Positions 1 through 9,372 of a stretch of DNA of 20,000 nucleotides are shown here, in pieces. Where the stretch lies: assembly GCF_000188695.1 (NCBI RefSeq), contig NW_004457740.1:825021-845020 (forward strand), in the 5' to 3' direction. Within the stretch, counting starts at the first letter, position 1; every line of letters starts with the position of its first letter. This stretch comes from Salpingoeca rosetta (taxonomy: Eukaryota; Opisthokonta; Choanoflagellata; Craspedida; Salpingoecidae). A program made the position numbers and the translations under genes. The notes under the pieces were generated by a model. It did no database searches. It saw only the letters and a list, made by a program, of their open reading frames with translations, and was not told the DNA's origin.

Positions 1-61
1 TGACGGTGCGATGTCTTGGTTCTCTTCTGCCAATTTGTTGCTTTGGTATTGTGCACACTAG
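1..61 (+). other. 3' end of an upstream intron of the DDX49-like gene
   Basis: Positions 1-61 end in a pyrimidine-containing stretch closing with TAG just before the exon at 62. The first two exon bases complete a codon begun in an exon outside the window, giving a Gly or Arg before EDVYAAAKTG. An open frame starting at 16 runs through this stretch into the helicase exon, but its N-terminal residues do not resemble the helicase Q-motif region, so I read it as intron. Confidence 0.6.
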
Positions 62-1531
62 GAGAGGACGTGTATGCGGCTGCGAAAACGGGCAGCGGCA
101 AGACGGCTGCGTTTGCGCTCCCAATTTTGGACCGGCTTATGGAGGATCCCTATGGCATCTTTGCGGTCGTGCTGACGCCAACCAGGGAACTTGCGTACCA
201 GATTGCAGACCAGTTCTACACGTTTGGCAAAGTGGCCAACTTGCGGCATTGCATCATCACCGGCGGCGTTGGTGCGTTCTTTTCGTTTTTGGGGATGGTG
301 GCACGGGTTGCGATGTGTTGTCGTTGTCGTTGTTTTTGTTGTTGCAGGTGCAGTTGCTGTCGTTGCTGCTGATGTTGTTGTTGACACTGCTGTCGCCGTC
401 GTCTACTGGTGCACCGACGATCCTTGTGCACACTCTGCCTTGGTGTGCATGGCCACCAATGAAGTGCCGAACGTCACGCGTGCTCGCATGATGCGACCTC
501 ACACGTGTACTGCAACACGTGTGCATGTGCGATTCACAATCACAGATATGGTTGAAGAGCAGAATGCGCTGTCTCGCTTACCGCATGTGGTTGTTGCAAC
601 GCCTGGTCGTCTCGCCGCACACATCACCAGCGGCGCAGAGGTCGACCTCTCCAGGTACTGCCACACAGCCGTATGTGTGTGTGTTTGTTTGTGTGTTTGT
701 TTGTTTGTGTGTGTGTGTTTGTTTGCGCCGGTGTGGGCGCCTTTGTATCTCGTAGCATGTTGATCAAGGTTGATGGAGGGTGTTTTGTCTCTTGTTCTCC
801 GTTCTTCATGTTCATGTTCATGTTCATGTTCTTTGTCACACCCCTCTTCTTCCACGCGTGTGATTGCTTCTCTCAACAGCGCTATTGTTGCTCATGCTGC
901 CTTGGGCACCACTTTCCCTTTGCTTTATTCCTTCCACCTGCGTGCGTGTGCCCGCGCCTGTTGCAGAGTGCAGTTTCTTGTGCTTGATGAGGCGGATCGC
1001 CTCATGACCAACGCCTCCATGCAGCCCGATCTCACCACCATCTACAACGCACTGCCCCCCGAGCGCCAGAATCTCCTCTTCTCGGCAACGCTGCTGGACG
1101 AGCCTGCCGGCCCCATTGCACACCAGCTCCACCAGCCCCTCTACAGATTCGCCGTGCGTCACACCGCTGTGCTTGAGGGAGAGAGGAGTGTGTGTATGTA
1201 TGTGTGTGCATGTGTGTGCGTGGTGTGCGTATGCGTGCGTGCGTGCGTGCGTGGTGTGCGTGTGAGGCTGTGTGTATGTGTGTATTCGCGCTCTTGTGAA
1301 AATATTGCCCTTGTTGTTTCGGTTGCCTTGACTTGCATGCGTTTGTATTGTGGCGCTTCCGCTGGCACCTACCTTCCCTGACTGACACACCCACACCCAC
1401 ACACTACACCCACACACGACACCCACGCACGTGACTGTGCCAACCGGAGCGAATTCACCCACGGCGACACCAATGTGTGGTGACACTCCTCTCCTACACA
1501 GTGCTCACAGCCCCTCAAACACACACACACA

Positions 1532-1596
<65 letters not shown>

Positions 1597-2154
1597 GGTT
1601 GGCCGTACAGCGCGTGCGGGAGAAGGAGGCATGGCGCTGTCGCTCGTGGCGCCGCGCGACTTGACGCTCCTCAAGGCCGTGGAGAAGGACATCCACGTGC
1701 GCATGGACCAGTTTGAGCTTCAGGTGCGTGGCTTGCTCTGGGTTATGCGCGCTCGTGCGCTTGTGCTGTCATTGTTGTTGTGGGCAGGTGCTTGTTAGTG
1801 TGTGTGTGTGTGTGTGTGTGTGTGCTCGTTTCATGCGTGTGTGTGTGTGCTTGTTGTGCGTGTGCGTGTATGCGTGTGCTCATTTCCATGTGTGTTCTTG
1901 TCCTGGGTGCTTCTGATTTGGCTTTGCGCTTCTTTTCTCTGTGTGACAGAATGACGATGTGGTGAAGAACTTGAACCGGGCAGTCCTTGCATACAAAGAA
2001 GGTCTGTGGCCCGTGCGTGCGTGCGTGCGTGCGTGCTTACTTGCGTGCGTGTGTGTGTATGTGTGTGTGTGCAGTTTGAGCTCGATGCGTTTGGTTGACA
2101 GCGAAAACGCCGCTACCTCTGCCACTTGGGTCTCACCCCAAGACTCCTCATCCC

Positions 2155-2228
<74 letters not shown>

Positions 2229-2306
2229 CCCGCAGCGCAAATGAACCTGGAAGCGAGTGGGTTCCAAAGCAATGGGCCTAGTCGCAAGCAAAGCAAACAA
2301 GAATAG
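62..2306 (+). CDS. DDX49: DEAD-box ATP-dependent RNA helicase, DDX49/Dbp8-like; 5'-partial and lacking an internal segment
   Basis: Proposed exons: 62-271, 546-654, 967-1153, then a missing segment, 1597-1723, 1950-2001, 2236-2306 (stop TAG 2304-2306). What is seen: Walker A motif AKTGSGKT, then DPYGIF, PTRELAYQIADQF (motif Ia), a GG pair, ATPGRL (Ib), VLDEADR (motif II), LLFSATL (motif III), and, after the gap, VGRTARAGEGG (motif VI). The DPYGIF..LTPTRELAYQIA context is typical of the DDX49/Dbp8 group, nucleolar helicases that act in small ribosomal subunit maturation (family knowledge). Splice phases agree across the first three exons and across the last three. The Q motif and start codon lie before the window. 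Motifs IV and V, roughly 120 residues in the family, are found nowhere between 1154 and 1596. The C-terminus is a short basic, glutamine-containing tail. The gene could be a decayed copy, but an assembly collapse is more likely. Identity is secure; completeness is not. Confidence 0.87.
672..830. repeat. GT/GTTT-rich microsatellite and (TTCATG)n in a helicase intron
   Basis: GT and GTTT repeats run from about 672 to 724, beginning about 17 nt after the donor at 655. A short hexamer repeat, TTCATG x4, follows at about 807-830. Both lie in the intron 655-966. Confidence 0.85.
1188..1283. repeat. GT/GCGT-rich microsatellite
   Basis: Imperfect GT repeats with GCGT units, just downstream of the donor at 1154 of the helicase gene. 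Confidence 0.85.
1519..1594. repeat. (AC)n microsatellite, about 38 units
   Basis: Nearly pure AC with one AT interruption near 1537, ending at the TAG acceptor (1595-1596) of the helicase exon that starts at 1597. It marks the likely site of a collapsed or misjoined assembly, since the preceding helicase exons are missing. Confidence 0.95.
1798..1824. repeat. (GT)n microsatellite
   Basis: About 13 GT units in the helicase intron 1724-1949, followed by less regular GT-rich sequence to about 1890. Confidence 0.9.
2013..2224. repeat. (GTGC)n/(GT)n and (AC)n pair within one intron
   Basis: In the helicase intron 2002-2235, GTGC/GT repeats (about 2013-2072) follow the donor and a long AC tract (about 2157-2224) precedes the acceptor. 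The two are complementary in the transcript. Confidence 0.9.
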
Positions 2307-2650
2307 TGCTGCAACCGCATGCATGTGCCGCTGCATGTGCCGCCACTGTATACATACGTCGCTGCTTTGTGCCACTGCATGGTTGTTGCGTGCCATGCGT
2401 GCGAGCTGCATTGCATCAGTGCAACATACATGCGCCACGTGCCACGCCCCTTCTCCTGTTCCTCCTCCGCCCGTTCCTGGCTGTTCCTCCTTGCTTGCTT
2501 ATCATCGCCCCATCCATGCTTGCTTCCTTGCTTGCCCTACATGAATATTGCACGCGCTGCGCCGCACCAGGAAGCAAGCCAGGATGCGCAGATCAACGTC
2601 CACGTCACGCACATGCGCTCGAGTCGTAGATCGCACCCTCAAGTGCGCAC

Positions 2651-2656
2651 ATTAAA
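2651..2656 (+). terminator. Possible polyadenylation signal (ATTAAA) of the helicase gene
   Basis: ATTAAA occurs about 345 nt after the helicase stop codon and is the nearest recognisable hexamer variant. No canonical AATAAA was noticed on the + strand nearby. Six-base matches occur by chance, so this is weak. Confidence 0.25.
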
Positions 2657-2673
2657 ACAGCATCACATCAACT

Positions 2674-2683
2674 GCCACGTGGC
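2674..2683. promoter_or_regulatory. Palindromic E-box GCCACGTGGC
   Basis: A perfect 10-bp palindrome centred on CACGTG, the core bound by bHLH and bHLH-ZIP factors such as Myc/Max and USF types. Two more CACGTG cores lie at 2436-2441 and 2771-2776. The position about 1.2 kb before the start codon of the next gene suits a promoter if the 5'UTR is long. Binding is inferred only. Confidence 0.35.
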
Positions 2684-2770
2684 TTGACGCAACGCAAGTT
2701 TTCCTTTGGGGTGTGGGAATTACACCATTCAATTTTGCCACTCAATTCGATGCACCGTTAATGTAACGGC

Positions 2771-2823
2771 CACGTGAGGCTGGATCTTGTCACATCTTTA
2801 TTTAATTTTCTGCGTTGACGTCA
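2771..2823. promoter_or_regulatory. Candidate core promoter: E-box, AT-rich element and full CRE
   Basis: In order: CACGTG at 2771-2776, an AT-rich run TTTATTTAATTTT at about 2798-2810, and TGACGTCA at 2816-2823. TGACGTCA is the full 8-bp palindromic site recognised by CREB/ATF-type bZIP factors. This is the most promoter-like cluster between genes 1 and 2. No transcription start can be fixed from sequence alone. Confidence 0.4.
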
Positions 2824-3288
2824 TTCACGCAACGTGTCCACCTTCGGTGCCCCGAATTTTTTCCTCGAACTCGGCGCGGCCTCCTTTTTGGGAAACTTTT
2901 TATGTCCTCGTGTGCGCCTCCACGCCACGCACACAACTCTCTCACATCATCCCCTCCCTTCGCTCGCATCATCCGTTGTTCTTGTGTTGTGTTGTGTGCG
3001 CGCGTGTGGTGCTCCCGCGTGCCCTCTTGTGACCTTGTTGTGGGTTGCAGTTGACTTGCTTGTTCATTTCCCACACACCACCTGCTCCTGATCACTTCGA
3101 AAGTCGCCTGACCCACCTCCTTGCCGGCTTTTGTCGTCGACCGCCCCTTACAGACCCCCCTTTGTAGGTTCGCTCCCCTCCTTCTTTCCCCTCTTTCCAC
3201 CCTCTTTCCACCCTATCGTGCTTATTGGTTCTTTTACGACCACGCCACAGCACCTTCATCCCACACACCCACACTTTTGTTGTTGTTA

Positions 3289-3290
<2 letters not shown>

Positions 3291-3341
<51 letters not shown>

Positions 3342-3370
3342 GTCGTTGTTGTTGTTGTTGTTGTTGTTGT
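3291..3370. repeat. (GTC)n followed by (GTT)n trinucleotide repeat
   Basis: An almost uninterrupted GTC run from 3291 to about 3345 passes into GTT repeats to about 3370. It lies in the presumed 5'UTR or promoter of the zinc-finger/ankyrin gene, about 0.5 kb before its start codon. Open frames across it give only poly-Ser, poly-Arg or poly-Val and are not taken as coding. Confidence 0.85.
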
Positions 3371-3874
3371 GGTCAGTTGATCACTCCTTGACGGATTGGA
3401 CCCTTGACCCAGGTCCCATCTGCTCCCTCCTCTTCTCTGCTCTTCGTACTTCCACCCCGCCCCCTCTCTCCCTCTCCCAGCTTCCTCCCAAATAACCGCA
3501 CCGCGCCTTGGTTACTCCATTGCCCGCTTTCGCGCAGCGAGTTAGTTCACGGTTGGCACACCAGTACACTACCCACCGACCAGCAAACTTGTTGTTGCCG
3601 CTCTGTCTCGGGCGCGCACCAACACTCCCCCCCCCTTCTCCCTTCAGGAAGCTCTTACTTCCTTCTTCTTGTGTGTATCTATTGCACGCCTACTTGAACT
3701 GGTTTCTCTTGAACGCAGCCCTTTCCCTTTCTTTGCCACTGCTGCCCCACGTTCTTCGCGCAATCAAGCTCTCTCCATCAACCACTCACTCGGCGCGCCT
3801 CGGTTGATTGTGCTGAGTGACGATCAAAGACCTTTATACGGCTTGTAACAGCACGTTTTCGCAAACAACCCACC

Positions 3875-4552
3875 ATGGCCAACAAGCCCGCCACCAACAA
3901 CAACCCGTGGAACAACATGACACGGACGACCTCGCAGCCAACGCTCTCCACAACGTGGAGTTGCACGCACTGCAGCTCCATCAACACAATCAACGGCCCG
4001 GTTCGTTCGCTGTTGCACTTGAGCTTTTGCTTTTGTCATGCGCCCTTTGCCCTTGTTTCGTGTTCACTTCGGGTGCGCTTCGTGCCCACATGTGCCCTCT
4101 GTGACGTTTGCCTGATTGGATATGCTGTGTTGTCCATAATGTGGGCTTGGTCCTCCTTTTTGCGTGCGCGCCAACACATTCACTTCGAATTGCGTCGTTC
4201 GAGCTCGCTCTGTCCACCCGCCCCTCCCCTTGGCACACATCTCTCACTCGTCTCACTTGTCTCACATGTCGCACCCTTCCCGCCCGTCTCCTTTGCGCGT
4301 GTCGATTGTTCCCTAGGCTGGCATGGCAAGCGCCAACAAAGTCTGCGCCAAGTGTGACAAACCGCCGGCGTACCAACTCCAGCGGTCCACGTCACCTGCC
4401 TCCTCCAACTCGACCACATCTACCTCTTCGTCTCCCAACGCTCAGCCAGGCCCTGGCCTTCTGCAGCACAACCTCCCACAGCGGCGGCAGCAGCAGCAAC
4501 AGCAACAACAACCGCCGCCGCAACAGCAGCAACAGCAGCAACAACAACAACA

Positions 4553-4583
<31 letters not shown>

Positions 4584-5506
4584 GCTCAACAGCTGTCGCA
4601 GAACCAGCATCCGCACGGAAACCGTCAGGGCCAAGCTGGCAACCATCGACAAGGCCGTGCAGGCTTCAACCAGACCCAGCCTCGCACCGGCAATGGCAGA
4701 CGTCAAACAGGCCTCGATCGACACACAAGTCGCCAGGGCTCGCGTCACAGCCATTTCAACAACGGCGATGGTCGAACGCGGCAAGCAGGCATGCGTGGCA
4801 ATGCTCGCAGGGGCTACACCAACTCCGGCACCTCTGGAAACCGAGGGTCCAGGGACCACCAGCGACCTGGCCGCCGCCGTCACGGCAACGGAAGCCCCAC
4901 CAACGCCGATGGGCACCTTGTCATGCAGACCATGTGCCACCGCTGCTTCGACGGTAGCCCCAGAGTCATCCTCGAGCTCAAGGGCGACGCCATCTGCGAG
5001 ATTCATGGCGACTGCAAGCGCGACTACGTCCACTACCCGACGGGTCTCAAGCGACGCCAATGGCGTGATGTTCGCCCCCCACCGGTCAGTCATTTGTGTG
5101 TTGGTTGCTGTTTCAGTTGTCGGTTGTTGTTTCGGTTTGAGTTGTCGTTTGCGGCTTGGAGTTGATAACGCTGCTAGCTCCACACATGACTTGTCGCTTG
5201 TGTTCTCACGCCACACCTGGTTGGTTGGACCTTGGCATCCTGCTCGTGTAGGCAAACTATCCGTACAATCAATACACTTTCTGTGCGCATCTTGCAGCAG
5301 ACTGTCCTCGAGGACGTGCCTGCCCTTTTGCGCATGGTGACCCATCGGAGGCCGAGTTGCTCACCTGGTTCGCGACACAGCCCATTCCTCAAGAGTGAGT
5401 CTGGACGCGTATCTTTGTCCGTTCGCCATACCACCTGCCTGGTCACGAAGTTTGCTTTGACGCAATAGCGTTCACGCACGCACGCACACACACACACACA
5501 CACACG

Positions 5507-5551
<45 letters not shown>

Positions 5552-8500
5552 ACACTCATGTACACACACACACACGTACACTCATGTACACATGCACACG
5601 AACTCACTCACGCACACATGTACGCACACAACACCTTCACCACGAGTAGCAGCAAGCTTCCAGCCCCACCGAGCGCGAAGGAGAAGCAGAGGGAATGGGA
5701 TTTCGTCCGCTTGCTTCGGTTGGTTACAAATACTTTTGTGCTGTCTCGTGACACAAGGGGGCGGGGTGTTGAGCGAGCTCATGATTGTTGAGTCCGTTGT
5801 CTTTGATGGCCTGCATGTTGTCCAGCTCTTGGTGGTGGCACCCTTCTGTCGTTGAATGTTTCCTGCTCACTTCTCTTACACCTCTCTGCTGCTGCGCCTG
5901 GTGTCCTGCTCGATTTGGTTCCAGGCTCAACTTGCGCCACTGGCTACAGAACAGCGGCTGCCGTATGAAGCTCGAGGCCCTGCTGGAGAAGATGCCGCCA
6001 ATGACGGCCTGCATCACGGATATCACAAAGGAGGCGTTCCTCAACGCGTACCCGGAATTCAAGATTGTCGGCGAAGGAAGCGAAGCTGTGGTGCAGCTTA
6101 TCATCACCGAGAGCGACCGCAACCGCCAGATCCAGCGCGTGTGCTCTCGCTGCTACCCTACGGGCCATGCCGTCGAGAAGACCAGGTGTGGTGTTGATGT
6201 GTGTGTGTGTGCATGTGTATCTCGCGGTTTGTACGCTAAGCACAGCACAGAATTGTCGTCACTTTTGATCTCCTTGTGCCACCAAAGCTATTTCCGCACC
6301 ACACACACACATGCACGCGATCGCTCACATGTACGCATTCTTGCCCTGGTTTCATGCAATCACCGTTTCAGGGAGGTGAAGGCAGAGCATGCTGGATCCA
6401 CGCATCCCATTTGTGTCTGCGACAGATGTGGTTGTGTCTGGGAGAGCATGTGTGTGGTCCGCAACAGTGACACCGGGCGTTTTGTCATCGTTCATGACAA
6501 GCCGGCCCTTGAAGGCCGCTTTGCCAAGCTGTGTCCGCTGAGAGGAAAGTGTTCGGATCAGGCTTGCACCTGTGCGCACTCCGAAGACGAGCTCGCCATC
6601 TGGTAAGCGAACCCACCTTCCCGTACATCGATACGTGGTTGCTCGTTGGTTGGGCCTCATGGTTTGCTTGTCTGCACGGGTAACCAGCCAGATTTGTGTG
6701 GCTTCCACAGTGCTTGTGCTGTTGGCACCAGATGTTGTCAATCCCTTCTCTTTGAATCTCGATCGAATCTCGATTGCAACTGACCGTCTTTTCTGTCTGC
6801 CCCACCACCAACATCACCACTGGTGCTCCCTTTCAACACTCCAGGAAAGACCTCATTCTCTTTGAGATCCTCTCAGAAGAAGGTGAGGTGGCCTTGTGCA
6901 GCACCTGCGAGGAGCTGATGGCACCTGAAGCCCTGACAGAGCATGAGAAGTCCGAGGCGCACGTGAAGAAGGTAAAGCAGGAACGGCCCCTTCTCGTTTC
7001 CCCAGCGCGTATTGCATGGTTTTTTTGTTGCCTGTGTAATGTACCGTGCGTGTCTCATTTCAGTTTTGAACTCCATTCTGTACCACGCATTGCTCCACTA
7101 TGGACTCCATCTGCCACCGGCTCACGCTGAATCACAACCCCCTAACGTATCCCATACGCTGCAACACCGCTGTCCCTTTCAGGTCGAGGCGTGGCAGTCG
7201 TATACGACCGGTTACGAGTGTCGCACGCCGCCGACCGGCATCCACAGCAACTACAACATCCGAATGTGCTTCCGCCTCGACAAGTGCTCTCGTCTGCCAG
7301 ACGAGTGCACTCACGCTCACAGCCACGATGAGGCCCTGGAGTGGGAGCATCGCCGACAACTTGCCCGCTTGGACAAGAGGTACAGCACAATACGGCTGGG
7401 AGGGTGGTGTGTAATGCGCATGTGTATGTGTGCTCGCGTGCATAGGGAGGGGTGTGTGGGCAGGATCACGTGAGCAAGCGTCAAAAGTCGCATCCAATCT
7501 CGGCGGAGTGTACAGCGCCACCATTTTCATTGCTGACACATGTGCTTGTTCTCTTTGTGACTTCGTTTGCTGCTGAAAACACACCCCCTCCCAGGCAAAT
7601 GGCGACGCAGCACCCGACCTACTCATGGAAGGACGGTCGTCGGCCTTCAGGCAGCATCATCGCGGCTGTCGCTGCCATGTTCCTCTGCTGCAAGATGGGG
7701 CATCCAAACAAGGCATTCCAGCTTCTCAGGGGCACTGCCATCGACTTCTTCAGCGGTGTCAGGAACAAGTTTGACGACCCTCTCCTCGTCTACACCGTGA
7801 AGCACGTGAACAAAGATGCGCCCCAGAAGTGGGGTAAGTGCAGTTGCGAGATTTGTGTCACACACACACACACACACACACACTCTCTCTCTCTCTTTCA
7901 CGCACGTGTATGTTGCTACAACATCCATCGCGCATCTTGCGATTTCAGTCCTCGCAGACGTGCTCATGTTTGTGGCTGCGCCTGCGTCTGCTCACTCTCC
8001 CAAACCACCCCTCTTTAAGCCAAACACGCCTCACTCTTGGGCGAACTTGATGTGGCTCTTACTGACCATGTTTCTTTTCCTTCCTTCTGCTTTTTGCCTC
8101 TGGCAGAGACAATCCTCAAGCTGCTCCTTGGAGAACGCCCTCCCATGCGTGATCGTGACACTGCCGTTCGCAAAGGCGGCAAAACCGGCAAAGCTGGCCG
8201 CTCCAAGGCCCACTCCGAAGATGTTCTGCGCGAAGGCAGTGTTGCAACGCCGCCCAGGCATCCTTGCCGCCCGGTTCTCGCGGGTGAGGACTTGAACACG
8301 CGCGACAAGCAAGGAAACACCGCTCTGCTGGTTGCCGCCAAGGAGGACCTCACAACCATCGTCATCAGCTTGCTGGCACGTGCTGACGTGGACGTGAACA
8401 TGGTCAACGACCAAGGCGAGACGCCTCTGTACTGGGCCCTGAAGCTCAACAACGCCCGCGCCACCGAGGTGTGTGCGTGTGCGTGTGCGTGTGCGTGTGC

Positions 8501-9210
8501 GCGTTTGAGGCAATTTTTCCGCTTGCATCGCAATGGCCATCACATCAGCATCCTAGTTGCATCTGGCATCCTCCTCTCCCCCAACTGAATACAAGTCGAT
8601 ATCTCACACGAAAATCATCGCCTTGTCTCGCTTCGCATGATTCCATCCGACCCTGTATGTTGTTGTCTACAGCGTCTACTTCAGGCGGGTGCCAATGGCA
8701 GCATTGAGACAAGCATGGGCGACTCTCCTGCTCAGCTCGCGGCACAGCACCCCGAAAACCAAGCCTCGGTTGTGTTTTACAAGTGAGTTATATGTTAGTT
8801 GGTCGGTGCGTGCGGCTTGCATGCTCGCGTGTGTTTGTGTGTGTGTGTGATTGCGCGGGAGTGCGGCTGCTGTGCATGCTCGACACGCAGCTTGCTCTAC
8901 AGTGTTGAGTACTTTATCCTCGCTTGCAAGTCACTGACACTTGCGTGCATTTGATGTCTTTTCATGTTGACTGGAAATCCAGACACTGCCGGCAGCATCC
9001 GACCCATGGCCTGTACGCGCCTTCCTTCATGGATCAGGCCTCCTGGATGGGCAACCTCCGCATGTTCATGCACCCAGGGGACTCACAACAGCCTGTGGTG
9101 GTGATGCCTGCCCTCGGCATGGCTGCTGGTGATTCAAATTTTTCACGCGTCATGTTCTTGCAGCACCCATCTCAGCTAGCGTTCGTGCAGCAGCAACAGC
9201 AACAGCATTC

Positions 9211-9255
<45 letters not shown>

Positions 9256-9340
9256 CCTGCCCCACCGACACCAGTACCAGTACCAGCAGCAACAGCAGCA
9301 GCAGCAGTATCAGCACCAACACCAGCAGCAGCAGTATCAA

Positions 9341-9372
<32 letters not shown>

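Larger units (their letters stand above)
1154..1596 (+). other. Interval where helicase motifs IV-V should lie; GT-rich and (AC)n low-complexity sequence
   Basis: The exon ending at 1153 stops at a codon boundary, while the exon starting at 1597 begins with the last base of a codon. Joining them directly would therefore break the reading frame. The interval contains a GT/GC-rich tract (about 1188-1283), about 235 nt of unremarkable sequence, and a long (AC)n tract (1519-1594). No frame on either strand shows helicase motif IV, motif V or the residues that normally precede motif VI. Confidence 0.7.
2307..3874. other. Intergenic region: helicase 3'UTR, then promoter and 5'UTR of the zinc-finger/ankyrin gene
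   Basis: No convincing coding exon is seen on either strand. The first part (2307 to about 2660) is probably helicase 3'UTR; it holds a near-tandem 12-nt repeat, GCATGTGCCGCT/GCATGTGCCGCC, near 2319-2342. The middle (about 2670-2830) has CACGTG boxes, an AT-rich stretch (about 2798-2810) that stands out in GC-rich surroundings, and a palindromic TGACGTCA. The rest (2830-3874) is pyrimidine-rich, like a long 5'UTR or a 5'UTR intron; TTGCAG at about 3045-3050 could be an acceptor. It also carries a GTC/GTT repeat (3291-3370). In-frame stop TGA 3818-3820 precedes the chosen start at 3875. Confidence 0.5.
7729..8782 (+). other. N-terminal ankyrin-repeat block (exons 8-10)
   Basis: Ankyrin signatures in order: DDPLLVYTVKH..ILKLLLGE (weak first repeat, split by the intron 7834-8106), then DKQGNTALLVAAKEDL..ISLLARADVDVN, NDQGETPLYWALKLNN..RLLQAGANGSIE (split by the intron 8469-8672), and GDSPAQLAAQHPEN. 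A basic Gly/Lys/Arg-rich loop lies between the first and second repeats. Ankyrin stacks bind proteins; no partner can be named. Confidence 0.75.

Noticed and set aside
316..431. Poly-Cys/Gln/Val frames in the GTT/GTC-rich stretch, seen on both strands.
   Set aside because: The stretch lies in the helicase intron 272-545; the translations are simple triplet-repeat products.
1166..1381. The open frame continuing past 1153 of the helicase exon (Val-Arg-His-Thr..., then Cys/Val repeats).
   Set aside because: It is the translation of a GT-rich intron after a GTGCGT donor, with no helicase similarity.
4108..5340. A 410-codon + strand frame with Ser/Asn-rich translation, and a 317-codon minus frame (4392-5345) with poly-Leu.
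   Set aside because: Both are shifted or antisense shadows of the CAG-rich exon 4317-5084, whose chosen frame has the zinc-binding cysteines and correct splice phases.
7946..8036. A possible extra exon after TTTCAG at about 7948 in the zinc-finger/ankyrin gene.
   Set aside because: The frame is open but no convincing donor follows, and direct joining of 7833 to 8107 is in phase and continues the ankyrin pattern.
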